A stretch of 64,000 bases of DNA. It comes from Schistosoma mansoni. Taxonomy: Eukaryota; Platyhelminthes; Trematoda; Strigeidida; Schistosomatidae. The DNA lies in assembly GCF_000237925.1 (NCBI RefSeq), contig NC_031498.1, positions 14,671,906 to 14,735,905 on the forward strand, written 5' to 3'. Below, piece after piece: positions 1 to 11,704 of this stretch (position 1 is its first letter; the number at the start of each line of letters is the position of its first letter). Under the pieces are notes generated by a model. It had not been told where the DNA came from and did no database searches. It was given only the letters and a program-made list of their open reading frames with translations. Position numbers and translations under genes: made by a program.

Positions 1-1200
1 TTATTTGATAGTGGAAATAATCAACTAAGTATTGGTCAGTTGATGGTTTGAAATAATTGAATGTAGTTGACCGGTAAATGAGCAAGACTTTGAATCAACT
101 GATTCTGCTTCATTCGTTGGAAGCTCTTAACTGAATGACATACACATTTTATGAAACCATTCCTACGTACAAAAGTATACTTCAAAATAAACATATTTAG
201 AAGCTGGATACCGTAACACCTATGTGAAAGTTAATGCTTGTATAATGAATTCAGAATTTTTTGAATCAATCTGTTGTATGTTACTTACAACAAAGATTAT
301 CGATTAGTTTCAGCCAGCCAATCAATAAACGGAACATATTTTACTCCCATCGATATATTTTTTACAACTTTCTCATCAAGTATATTGTTGCATAAATTTC
401 CAGTATAGATTGTAGTAGGTTTTTTAGTGAATAAATAAATCTAATTTAATTGTATAGGAAGTTTCTTACTTATTTTGCCTAATAGCATACAATGATCTAC
501 AGGTTTTCATTCACTATAGTAACGGAATTATCTTAGTATTGGTTTTTCTACCGCCTCTAAGAAGAATCTATTCGCTGACACTTTCCCTCTTTTTGTGTTT
601 GAGATAGTTCATATAGAAAACTTAAGGATAAATAACTGTCATGTTGTAGTCATGTCTACAGATGAATGGATTGAGTTTATTTCATATTTTCAAGAAATAA
701 TATTCTCTTAAGTGATACAAGTTGAATTTCCAAGTAATTTAAATGTCTGTTAAAGTTGTCTGTTAAGTTGTATGAATTACATGTTGATATGAACTAAAAT
801 TTCCCGAAATTTATTTGGATACAATATTTTTCACCCTGCATGGTTATGAACCATCAGATACAATAATATTCATTACCATCCACAAAAGATAAGAATCACG
901 AAGGTTAATATATTAATTTTAATTAATATGATGTTTAAACAGCTTCCTCATTTAAATGTCGTGGGTGCTTAATTTCTTGAAGAATCTTAATAAAACTGCA
1001 GTTGAAAATGTTTTTTTAAAGTACTAATTCCGTGAGGAAATGTGAACACTAATAACCAAGATTATAATAAGATGATTAGAATGAATAAAATGTTTTGGAT
1101 ACAATAATTAAAGGTCATAGAGGTGTAAAAATAAATAAAATGATCTGATCATGAATATGAGTAAAATAATGAGAATATAAAATATAAGTAAAGGGGAAAT
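1..1200. other. AT-rich sequence, no gene seen
   Basis: No reading frame, splice-site pair or recognisable repeat stands out. The last part, from about 1110, is the AT-rich 3' flank of the Penelope-like fragment that follows. Confidence 0.5.
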
Positions 1201-1204
1201 GGAG

Positions 1205-1996
1205 TAATAATAATAATAAAAGAATGATAATAATAATAATATTAAGGCCATGGTAACAATAATGATAAGACGTACTTCTTTTGTACGCATAGTTCTGGTT
1301 TGAGCTCATGGATGGTAAGAGCTTCGGCTATTTTTAAGAGTTTGATACGAAGAAATCTGGGTAGATTTGAATGAATCATATAAACAACCTTAAAATCAGA
1401 CTGTGGATCCGTAGAATGATTACAGTCGATTAGGTGTTCAAGTATAGAGCTCTTAACTACTTTCTTTTCACCTTTGTAGAACCGAATTGGGATATGTTCT
1501 CGTATCCGAGTTGAAAGCGAGCGCTGGCTACGGCCGATGTACCTTGCTCCACAAGAGCAGCTGAACTGGTAGATGCGCATAGAGGCGACCAAACGCGGAA
1601 GCTTATCTTTTATGGATACAGAAAATAAGTTCTTGCTCGTGAAGGTGATTCGTAGTTTAGCAGCATTAAATGTCCTTTTTATCGTTGTTGTTAAGCGATT
1701 TTTAATAACGTCTGATGTTCGATCACCTTTAAATTCCAGACTTATATAAAGGTTTTTCTTCGGCACTGAATAACTAGGTTTCCTGTTGACGCTACTTCTA
1801 TTCATATTTTTCTCTATGAACCGGTCTGGGTAGCCGTTTTTCATCAAGGTTTTCTTAAGGAACGCGAGTTCTTCGTTAATGCATTCCGTACTACATATTC
1901 GATGTATACGATAACATAAAGTATGAATCACGTTTCTCTTTCTGCTTAACGACTGTACAGCTTGATAATAAATTCGTTGAAAAGAGATCCCTTCGC
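1205..1996 (-). pseudogene. Penelope-like element fragment, C-terminal region with GIY-YIG endonuclease
   Basis: The minus frame ends at a stop at 1242 and is open back to about 1996, where a TAA interrupts it; no ATG begins it, so it is a 5'-truncated element. Residues about 119-146 (counting from 1931) carry the GIY-YIG hallmark: the first Tyr of YQF, the cysteine pair of CSCG, then YIGRSQ and the downstream basic TRIREH. The end of the frame (ALTIHELKPELCVQKKY) is the conserved PLE C-terminus also seen at 26.5 and 28.4 kb. Beyond the stop lies a TTATTATTA-rich tail typical of the 3' UTR. In PLEs this endonuclease nicks the target for retrotransposition. The reverse transcriptase half is absent, so this copy cannot move by itself. 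The domain call is strong; the exact PLE lineage is not determined. Confidence 0.85.
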
Positions 1997-2220
1997 TGAA
2001 CTCCGTGTTTTAATCTTAATGTTTAAACGGGAATTATATACCAAAACTGCATATCACTAAATCTTCAACAATTAATAAGTCACATAGTACCATCAAGTAT
2101 CATTTAGTTAATGAACATTATTTGAAAAATCATCTACTTTCTAATAAAATCAACTTGGATTTTTTAATAATTAACTATTGCAAACAGAGTAAACGATTGA
2201 TTAATCTATTTATTATTTTA

Positions 2221-2586
2221 TAGTTGAAATTGTGAGTCAATTGAAGCTAGACCACCAGGGAAAACCTGGAAGCACTGGACGGCCGATTCGTCGTNNNNNN
2301 NNNNNNNNNNNNNNNNNNNNNNNNNNNNNNNNNNNNNNNNNNNNNNNNNNNNNNNNNNNNNNNNNNNNNNNNNNNNNNNNNNNNNNNNNNNNNNNNNNNN
2401 NNNNNNNNNNNNNNNNNNNNNNNNNNNNNNNNNNNNNNNNNNNNNNNNNNNNNNNNNNNNNNNNNNNNNNNNNNNNNNNNNNNNNNNNNNNNNNGGACGG
2501 CCGATTCGTCGTATTGTGGGACTCCTCAGCAGGGCGCATCCACGATCCCGCCCTGCGAGATTCGAACCCACGATCTATCAGTCACG
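2221..2586 (-). mobile_element. Family-B hammerhead/tRNA-like repeat, minus copy with a sequence gap
   Basis: Read on the minus strand, this has a B-box-like GGGTTCGAATCTC, then a hammerhead-like segment, then the family-B tail (GTCTAGCTTCAATTGACTCA). The ribozyme is damaged: the GAAA core reads GAAT and the second strand of helix II is changed. A block of 200 N (2295-2494) interrupts the copy inside the ribozyme. Confidence 0.8.
2295..2494. other. Assembly gap (200 N)
   Basis: Exactly 200 N. The 18 bases before the gap (2277-2294) and after it (2495-2512) are identical: ggacggccgattcgtcgt. The gap therefore sits in duplicated repeat sequence and its true length is unknown; it may be zero, with the flanks overlapping. 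Confidence 0.95.
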
Positions 2587-2816
2587 TGCCGGCTCAGTGG
2601 TCTAGTGGTTAAGTGCTCGCGCGCGAGACTGATAGGTCATGGATTCGAATCTCGCAGGGCGAGATCATGGATGCGCACTGCCACTGAGGAGTTCCATAAT
2701 AGGACGAAACGGCCGCCCAGTGCTTCCAGGTTTTCCATGGTGGTCTAGTTTCAATCGACTCATGAGTTCAACTAAAAAAATTACTGAAATCTCCACAAAA
2801 GCCCCTTCTGATATTT
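2587..2816 (+). mobile_element. Family-B hammerhead/tRNA-like repeat, plus copy
   Basis: A-box-like GGCTCAGTGGTCTAGTGG and B-box-like GGATTCGAATCTC resemble a tRNA-derived Pol III promoter. They are followed by a hammerhead-like segment (2675-2723) and the family tail to CTCCACAAAAGCCCCTTCTGAT. The ribozyme is probably dead: three extra bases precede CTGAGGAG and the cleavage triplet GTC reads GCC. It is head-to-head with the preceding minus copy, forming a large imperfect inverted repeat. Confidence 0.85.
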
Positions 2817-4380
2817 GATATTTGTTGATAATTCTTAATATTTGAAGTATATGATCATCATTAACTGTAGAAATTAGTTGAAGTTTAGAAGGTCTCTGGA
2901 CCCGACAATTCGTCACTGATTATTATTCATGAAGCAGCATTATTTAGATAAATACTAAAACTTTTATCTTGTTGACTTACAACACTTTAATGGGATCAAA
3001 ATAAATAGACAAATAAATTAGAAAATGAACGTTATATAAAACACTGAAGATAACATTTATCTTTCCCATTCTAACATAATAAGAAAATGTGCTTTAATAT
3101 AAATTAACGTTTAAGACTAACTGTACGTTGATGTTTAGCAGTGAGAATAAAAAAGGTGAGAAATTGGACAACACTTAGAGCAGTGATATATAATGGAAGG
3201 TAAGTATGTCTATTGACATTCGACCAAATTTATGAAGCTTTTATAATGATTTATGGGAATGTGAACACGATGTCTTTTGGAAGAACTATGTGGTACCACA
3301 CGTTGCACATCAATAATTTATTAAAATCCTTGGATTTACATGGAATTTATCAAACTGCAAAACGCTCCTAACTTTATAACTTTTTACTTCATTAAATCTA
3401 TTCAAGGATAAAAACATAAACCATCATTTTTACGGGGTACTGTTAAGGATGTTACACAAACGATACATGTCTGCCTAACAGACGCAAATTTTACTGTGAA
3501 CTAGTTTAACTTTGTACTATTTTATAGCTGTCAAATACTGATTACGAATTGGAATAAATGCTTGGGTGGTTCATACTTGATCATATCTATCTTTGAAAAA
3601 TGGCTGACATGTGATGGAACTATCAATTAAATGATTCTGACATTATAAATATAAATGATAAATCAATTACTTAGATTATATACCGTCACCCAGCAAAGTA
3701 GTTGAGACATACACTTCAAATCTTGACGTATCCCTTGAGTTAGCAATCTATTCCATCTAGAATAGCATTAATAGTAGATGTAAAGAAGGCTATAGGTAGT
3801 CGGGCAAAACATAATATTAGTCCATAGACTTATCATGAATTTGTTTGAGCCAAATAGTGAGATGTAGGCTTTCTTATCAATATTAGAGGCGTCATATGTA
3901 ACATGCCGTTTAAGACTCTAAAACAAATAGGTATAAAACAGTTACAGTAACAAAAATACTTCCATAAATCTTTGCTTAAAGTTTTGTCCCTTCATCCCAT
4001 TCGTCTCATTTGAAATGAATCACATATATTCTCTTTTCACTTAGTTAATTTCTTTTTATTGGTATTTTTATAGAGTGTGACAATGTGGGTCGCTAAGTTT
4101 CCTAGTTCATACATAAATGGTTAATATTAAATCTACCATACAATTCAGGTAAAATCTTTGTCACCATTTATTGCTCTTAACAAAAATTATTATAGTTAAC
4201 TGATATAAATCAAGGTAAATAAAATTTGCTTTTAAGAAATAAAATCAATACACATTAAAGTTTTTCTCGGAAAAATTATTTTATATATTAAAAAAAAGAA
4301 AAACTAGAATATTCTGGCAAAAGTAATTTCCATTCAAATGGATTTATTAAATGTTCTGTTATTAAAATATTAGCTATATA
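2817..4380. other. No feature seen
   Basis: AT-rich sequence dense in stops in all frames. No gene, RNA or recognised repeat. Confidence 0.5.
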
Positions 4381-4558
4381 ATTCACTTAGTATTGTTTGT
4401 TTGAATCTTCCCATTAATGTGTTAGGACTGCAAATGGTCATTCTCTTATTGGCATATGTGCATACTGTGCGTATTGCCTCGATATAGCCAAGACGCGCGT
4501 TTTTCCACTGCTAGTTACTATCCATCTTTGCTTACAATGCTTGTGAAATAAGGCTATA

Positions 4559-4946
4559 GTAGAAAGCATGAGTCAATTGAAGCTAGACCACCATGGAAAA
4601 CCTGGAAATACTGGACGGCCGTTTCGTCCTATTACGGGACTCCTCAGCAGTGCGCATCCACGAACCCGCTCTCGCGAGATTCGAACCCAGGACCTACCAG
4701 TCTCAAGCCGAAGCCCTTAACCGATAGACCACTGAGCTGGCACCCAACGGTGTTAATGTCTAACTTCAACTGATCCACGAAGTTGAGCAACCATTCACCA
4801 ATTGTCTTCAGTGAGTTCCTATCTCACAACAGACGTGGTTTTGAACTCCACTGGTCACTGCTTCTCACTAGAGCTCCTAGATATACTTCTCGAAGTCACT
4901 AGTGAGCATATGAAAAATACTAAATCTCCACAAAACCCCTTCTGAT
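4559..4946 (-). mobile_element. Family-B hammerhead/tRNA-like repeat inserted in family A
   Basis: An insertion of 388 bp is flanked by a perfect 13-bp duplication, AAATAAGGCTATA, at 4546-4558 and 4947-4959. Read on the minus strand it has an upstream stretch shared with other copies, A-box-like CAGCTCAGTGG, B-box-like GGGTTCGAATCTC, a hammerhead with an intact core, and the tail ending in GACTCATG. The element lands inside the family-A linker, giving a clear relative age. It is the best-delimited family-B insertion in the window. Confidence 0.9.
4608..4653 (-). ncRNA. Hammerhead ribozyme, family B, core intact
   Basis: On the minus strand the order is stem I (GCACTG), core CTGAGGA, helix II (GTCC...GGAC, 4 bp), core GAAA, tiny stem III (ACGGCCGT, 3 bp around GC), cleavage triplet GTC, and the stem I partner (CAGTAT; the inner four pairs are good, the outer two weak). 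Every conserved core nucleotide is present. Predicted cleavage lies between 4614 and 4613. A short stem III is typical of retroelement-associated type I hammerheads. Activity is inferred. Confidence 0.75.
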
Positions 4947-5186
4947 AAATAAGGCTATATCGAGGCAATACGCACAGTATGCATATATGCCAATAAGAGA
5001 CTGATCAACTGCAGTCCTAAAACATCAATGGGAAGATTCAAACAAACAATGCTATGTGAATTTAAACTACACCCCATTGCACAAGCAAGTGGCTATCAGG
5101 ATTCAGTAGCTGAGTGGATAGGGCGATGGCGTTTAAAGCGAAAGATACTGGGTTCGAGTCCCAGAGTAAACGTCAACTCTGAGATG

Positions 5187-5245
5187 CAGGTACATCCAGC
5201 TGACTCGTCCCAAATAGGACGAAACACGCGTCCTGAATCCCACTG
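5187..5245 (+). ncRNA. Hammerhead-derived sequence, family A, core altered
   Basis: Stem I (CATCCAG / CTGAATC, slightly weakened), helix II (GTCC/GGAC) and GAAA are kept. The core that should read CTGACGAG reads CTGACTCG at 5200-5207, changing the catalytic G and the following A. Loss of cleavage is predicted. The same change is in the family-A copy at 39107-39165. Confidence 0.75.
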
Positions 5246-5269
5246 TTAGCCACTATTCATCTTTGCTTA

Positions 5270-8200
5270 TTAGTTATATAAGTTTATATTTGAATATTTT
5301 ACACGATTGCACAATTGTAAAAAAAATGTAAAGCAAATTCTATTGTAGAACATATCTGATTTAATGTTTGAAATACTAAGTCTTGTAATTGGCTAACAGT
5401 AATGAATCGTATTACATTATATTTTGTCAAAGTTACTTGAACTTATAATCGATATTTACTAAAGGCTATAGAGATTCAAATCAACAATCTTATTGTATGT
5501 AATATTTTATCATTGTTTGTTGTCAAGGTGAAGTCAGTAAATAAATTAATCATTATTCGATTCACATTTTTTGTATCCATATTCGTAAAACTCCTTATTT
5601 TACATATCTTACAGTTGGATATCAGTCCATTTGTAATATGTATAATATGTTCTACATTTTGATGCACTTTGAATGTTCGAATATATGATAAATCTATAAT
5701 GGCATATTCATCATAATTATGATAACAATCAGATAGCTGCATCTTGAGATTGAGTTATTTGACCATCTACTAAGAAATAGTTGTATTTGCTTACTTAATT
5801 ATTTCTCTATTTTTGCATGACTAAATTCAAGTTATTAACAAATGCAAAATCATGAATTCACAGGACAAGGACAATATAAAGATTTAAAATATGATTTGTC
5901 TATAATTTATATGATGTAAAGTATAACAATTATTCGATTTATATTTTGGGAGCTCTATGTTTTCTAAACTGAATACTAAATCAAACATTTTTGTGGTCTA
6001 CTTATCAAAGTAGTCTTTAACTTTCGACTAAATGTTCAATTTATTTGAAACCATCAAGTCCAACCTTGACATGGATACCTTCAAACATTGTTTAAGCTGT
6101 TTGATTATTACACAAGCTTTCATTTCAGTCATCATCATTGGTCAAACTTTCGCATTTAGTCTTCTTTAAACAAAAAAAATTACCTTTATCTTTACACACT
6201 CTCCCATACCAAACTGAATTACTTTAAAGAAACAAATTTTCTGTCAACGTATGCATAAAGTAGAATTTTAAGCAGTAAAAGTTTCAAAGTAGAAATATCA
6301 AAACATTTGAACGTAATAATCAAGGTTTTTTTTAGTGTCATAGAAATGAGTACGAGATAAGAAAATTAGGCTAAAACGTTATCAGGTAGGTAAATAAACT
6401 TATTCTATAGAGGTTTTTACATACGTTTATTATGTCATATATATATATATTCAATAACCATTAGATACACTCACATTTTAGCAACTAAAACTACTTAGAA
6501 AACAAAAAAAATAGTTAAAACGTGGTTGAACGAAAGACAAGGCCTCAGAAAACGTAGAACAAAAATGGTAAAATACTGATAACGGTGTTCTATGGTTATT
6601 AGTATTAGACAATAATCATAATGAGATATAACATTTGTTACCGTGGTAACCTATGACTGGGTTGTCATCTATTGTTTCTTGTTTATACACATTATCTATA
6701 TACGTACCTACAAAAATTTCATTATTGCCTACAGACAATTTACTTAGTCTTTTCAGTTTATTATTTGTATACTATAGACTGTTTATTATAGGGTCAAAAT
6801 AAGTTCAAACTCTCTAAATTGACATGTTAATTGACTGTTAAATAATTTTCAATTAATCGCTAGGGTTTTCACAAAGGCTAGGTGTTTGATTATTTAGTTC
6901 ATTTTTCGATTATTATATTGTACATTAAACTAAAATGATATTTAGAGAAAGAGTAAAGCAAGTATATAGTTATCGTTCTCATTGAGTGAACAGAATACAA
7001 CCCATATGAGTTTTCATATGTGTTAGTGTGTATTTAAATTAAATCATCCAGGTTCATCAAAATAAACGTCATGTTTATGAGTGAGCGAAACACTTTCAAT
7101 AGCCAAGTAAGGATAGAATGATCTATAGCAGCAACTGTTTATACGTCGTTTCTAATCTAATGTAGTCAATGAGTTAGACCTCACCGTAAACTTGATCGAA
7201 TTCATAGACCAAAGTTTTCCATGCCAACGTTATGAAGTCCCTCAAGTGCTTATTACTTCTGAGTTAATGATTAGTGTTTGTTTATACACTCTACATTATA
7301 AAGTATTTATCTAGATTCCATTTGAGAAAGCTTGACAGATTCTCAAAACAATCTAGAGAAGATATGAAAATAGTAAATCTGCTTAGTCTAGTCAACGTTT
7401 TTGAAATATGGAATACATCATTTCCTAATTTTTTAAAAATAAATTTAGCATGTTTCTAGAAGCTGATAGAATTGCATCAGCACATGTAGATTCATTAATA
7501 CTCTAGTTTTATCTACATTAGCTAACCTTCTAGATCAAAGTTTTTACACTTCTTGGCTTTTGTTTCCTCCTTGGTTCTCAATAGTTGAAGAAATATGGAG
7601 ACCGGAACGCGGTTAGCAAGTTGGTACAAACTATATCAGTTATCTCAAGAAACGATTCTCTAGTTAATGTTAGTAACTGCATAGTTGTATTTATAGTGAT
7701 TTTAAAAAAAATTAGTGATCCATTAGGTAACAAAATCAGATTGCATAATAAACTGTTAGGAAAATTTCATAAATCGCAAAGAATAACGATTGTTTTATGA
7801 ACAATATATTTATGATAATACAATTGAGTAACACCCAGTTTCATTTTGAGGTTATGTTGCTTTTTATACAAAATATGAAACTCATTGGTGTAATTAGTGA
7901 TTGCTATTTGGTGTAAGGTTAGAGTCATTTCAATTTTTTTACTCCCATGAATCATGATAAATGAATTTCAAATAAATGTTGCTTTTCATCTTTTGTAAAT
8001 ATCGGAGAAAATAGAATAATTTAGATCACAAGTTAACAATAAATTAGATTTCTTTTTTACAAAACAATCTTCAATTTACAATCCTAATTAATTTAATGAA
8101 GGCTAAAACTTTGTAGAGGATATAAGGCACTCTTTATAAGGTTAAAATAAGTATACTTTGTTTATGACTCATGAGCCTTATAATATTTAAATTGATGTTA

Positions 8201-9290
8201 ACGTACTTTCGATTTGCTTCTTCTTATGACGGTTCGAATATTTAAACTTTATTTGTAAATAATACATATGACTTACATAAATCTCACTTAATTTGACAGG
8301 GTCTGATGAAAAACATATCTCACGGTCTTGAAAGTGGTGAAAAGTTTGCCGGTGATCATTTAAGCAAAAGTAACCTACATGTTAATGAGTGATCTCTTGA
8401 TTTGAAAGTCAAAATACTATTATTCATGAACAACAGAATATTTGAACATGAACATAAGCCATAAATTTATTTGCAGTATCAGTGGTGACATTATTATTAT
8501 AATAACGTATAATAAAACAGATATGATTCTTGTAGTCATTGAATAAGCTATATCCGGTGGACATAAGTTGATACTTTTCAAGTATGAAGACATCTCAAAC
8601 CAAATCATTTAATTGGTGGATCTGCAGTTCTCTATAAGTATGATTTAATCAAAAAAATTTTGTTAAATCTCATCATGACTTACTTTAGAAACTAAAGAAT
8701 CATAGGTACAATGTTTGACTGGTTTGATACTACTTGTGGCTCTTTTAACCATAATATTGAGTGGCATACAGTCAAGTTTGTGAAACAATCTAAGTTCTCT
8801 AGACATTAATGACAAGCCTACACTATAGGTGTCAATAGTCCCGAAATTAAGTCTCAAATTCCTCGAATAACCGTTACGGTGCACAAATAGGATCGTTTAG
8901 TTCTACGTACTGTCTAACAACATGTCGGTACTTCTCATAATACGAATAATCAGTAGTCGAATTTACTAAATTTGGTCTGTAATCTTTGCAACAACAAAGA
9001 GTGTGAGGTACACTGGTTATCGAACAATATTGAATTAAATGAATAGGAAATTATTGACATTTCTTTTCCAAAAATGAACAATATTTGAGCGAACAATTGT
9101 TTTCAATTACTTCATCATCAGGCTCTACAGTTATAAGTCCATAATTATTATGATATTTTACAAAGGCCAAAATGAGGCATGTATTAATGAATTTGACAAT
9201 GTTATATGTTAAAAAATGGTGAACGTTTGCATCTGTTACGACATATATATACTTCAAAATTGTGTTATTTGTTAATTAGAAAGGTCATTT
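5270..9290. other. No gene or repeat confidently recognised
   Basis: AT-rich sequence with only short spurious frames. A minus-strand frame at 8663-8884 looks mildly protein-like but has no recognisable domain and no splice support. Confidence 0.45.
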
Positions 9291-9594
9291 AATAAAGGTC
9301 AAAATGATTTTACTCAAGTGTCCCGTCACAATCAACATAATAGTAATTTAGGAAAAATGAAAATGCAAAAAAAAATTTGTGAATAGAATTCATAGTAGGA
9401 GAATTTCATCTTGTTAATTGAGATAATAAAGATAAATAGTAATAGTAATAAGATTGTTGTGTGAATATAATATGTAATAAAAGGGGATGTTGTCAAGGTA
9501 ATTAAGATGAACGAATTGGGAATGATGGATGTGAAGATTAAGATAGAGGTTATCAACAAAAAAAAAACAAAAAAAGGGGGGAGGTTTATAATAT
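9291..9594 (-). other. Likely 3' UTR of the Penelope-like element
   Basis: On the minus strand this follows directly after the PLE C-terminus. It is pyrimidine- and AT-rich, like the tails of the PLE pieces at 1.2 and 28.5 kb. No hammerhead core was found in it. Confidence 0.4.
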
Positions 9595-11440
9595 TTAGTT
9601 CAGGAATCCGGTGATCCAGTCGTAGGCCAAGGTAAACATAGTGGCTGAATATACCTTTTCTGGATGCATAAGTTTGGTTTTTTGGAGTTGATCCAGATGG
9701 CTTCGGCTGTGTAAAGTAATCGTAATCTAGCTCATTGAGGTAGAGTTTTTGGAACTTGATATAAAACAGAGAAGGCTTCCTCTATTTTAATATGATGTTC
9801 ACTGTCTACCAAGTGAGAAAGGATGGCGCTGTTAATGGATTTAGTGACTCCTTTTCCCAACCATGCTTATACATGTTCACGAATACGCAAGGATAAAGCA
9901 TCTGAGTACGGCCTATGTAACTAGCTCCACAGGAGCAGTTGAATTGGTATACACACATAGAAGAGCCCATCTTCGGTAACTTATCCTTGATTAGTTGTGT
10001 AAGTACTGGTTTAGTTGAGAAAGTGATGTGTAGCTTGGCGGCGTAAAACGTCCTTTCAACCGATCTTTTCAGTCGGAGTGTTAGAATATCACCCGCTATG
10101 TCACCTTTGAAGTTCAGTTTCAGATACAACGTTTTTTTACTCACTGTGTCACAATTTCTTCTTTTTTTAACAGTATTTTCTACTAGGTATTTTTTAACGA
10201 ACTTATCTGGGTAGCCATTATTTCGCAATGTGTTTTTTAGTATATCTATTTCACTATCGACACTGTCCTCAGAACATAATAGCTTGATTCTGTGGCTGAG
10301 ACATTTAACCAAATTTATTTTATACTGAAGAGGAGTGAAGCTTTGGAAATGGGTATACTGACCCGTCCATGTATTCTTTCTAAATATATTTCGCTTGATG
10401 GAACCATCTCACCTTCTAGAAAGTAGGACGTCGTGGAAAGCTATACTATTGTCTTTTTCTTCCTCGCTGGTCAATTTAATAGCTGGGTGGACGTTATTGG
10501 AAAAGTCCAACATCTTCTGTTTGTCAACCATTTCGTCGCATACGATTAGTGTGTCATCTATGTATCGACAGTAATAGTCTAGCTTACTTAGGGTGTCTTT
10601 TAACGGTCCATTTTCCAGTTTGGCCAGAAAAATGTCAGCAAGGATTGGGCCTAGTGGTGATCCCATTGCTACTCCATCTACTTGTCTGTAAAATTCATTG
10701 TTAAACTTAAAGTAGATATTCATGGTACATTTCAACAGGAGTTCTTTCATTTTATTTATTGGAATCGGTATCTCTATTTTCTTTTCTAGCACTTGTTCAC
10801 ATATGTAATCGATAGTTTCAGTCAGGGGGATGTTAGTGAACAAGGATGCTATGTCTAGTTATAACATGGTTTTACCATTTATATTCCTATTTTTTATTGA
10901 ATCCACAAATTGAAATACGTATTTAACACTGTGTTTAACCAGTTCTTGGTGTAATGGTTCCAATAATTTCACTAACCATTTTGCTGTTGAATTGTATGGT
11001 GAGTTTGACATGTTCAGAATTGGGCGTAAAGGAACCTCAGGTTTATGAATCTTAGGTAGGACATAGAGTCGAGGGGTATATGTTCCAGAAGGCTTGAGCT
11101 CATTATAGGTGTGCTCAGAGATGTATTGATATTGTTTTAAAAATTTTAATGCTGTAGTTAGTTGACGTTCAGTCTTTTCATTGAGGTCTTTACATGAATC
11201 AAGCTTTTGGAACTTAGTTTGATCACTCAGTAGGGTATTCATCTTATCTAAATAATCTGTTTTGTTTAGAATTACGGTGCCGGATCCTTTATCAGGTTTA
11301 GTAATAAGAATGTGTTCATTCAATTTTAGTTTCCGGATAGCTTCTTGATGTTTATCAGTCAATATACTATTTGTGTAATGCTTGTTGCTTTTAAAATCTA
11401 TTTCTTTTCCAAATAGTAAGCCCTTTCCGTAATTATGATT
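9595..11440 (-). pseudogene. Penelope-like element: reverse transcriptase plus GIY-YIG endonuclease, nearly continuous
   Basis: Reading on the minus strand from about 11440, one frame carries an N-terminal RT region (LITKPDKGSGTV; LPKIHKP; RPILNMSNSPY), then the palm motifs (DGVAMGSPLGPILADIFL) and the catalytic YIDD near 10553-10564. A linker follows, then the GIY-YIG start (VYQFNCSCGASYIGRTQ). It is broken by TAA at 10859-10861, TGA at 10409-10411 and a frameshift near 9890. After the shift another frame continues to about 9602 with the conserved PLE C-terminus (PNLCIQKRYIQPLCLPWP) and one more stop. The 5' part is missing upstream of 11440. This is the most complete PLE here and gives a source family for the other fragments. 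Confidence 0.9.
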
Positions 11441-11704
11441 CTCATCAAGTGTTTATCAAGTTTTTCCAATTATACTTCGAAAATTTCAGAAATGGCTTAT
11501 AAGTTATTTTTGGTTTCAAGAAAGTTATTTTGGGGGGCTCTAAAAGTTAATGAGGTTGCAAAACATTGAGATACTTCTAAATGCTAAATGTAATGTTAAT
11601 GAAAGTACTAGCAAGCAAATCTTCTGATGATTCTGCTCTCGAACTTTGGATTAATTTGTGACACTAAGACAGCTGATTTACTAGTTATTTCCTTGGTAAT
11701 ATCT

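Larger units (their letters stand above)
4382..5265 (+). mobile_element. Family-A (Sm-alpha-type) hammerhead repeat, split by a family-B insertion
   Basis: The plus-strand monomer runs from a partial ribozyme end at about 4490 (GACGCGCGT, then TCCACTGCTAG) through 4558, resumes at 4947 after the insertion, and ends with tRNA-like boxes (TAGCTGAGTGG; GGGTTCGAGTCCC at 5151-5163) and a hammerhead at 5187-5245. Without the insert the ribozyme-to-ribozyme distance is about 333 bp, close to the known Sm-alpha unit of about 335 bp. In addition, 4382-4489 is the same family's linker in reverse orientation, so the copy is rearranged head-to-head at its left end. The family is known from schistosome satellite DNA that encodes hammerhead ribozymes; the assignment is by recognition. 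Confidence 0.85.

Noticed and set aside
2232-2612. Frames spanning the N gap
   Set aside because: They translate unknown bases and repeat DNA; not genes.
5476-5742. An 88-codon minus frame with a possible donor (CTGTAAGA) and weak acceptor
   Set aside because: The amino acid sequence looks moderately natural, but the acceptor is poor, there is no neighbouring exon and no domain.
8663-8884. A 73-codon minus frame with a protein-like appearance
   Set aside because: No start, splice or domain evidence; length is within chance for this composition.
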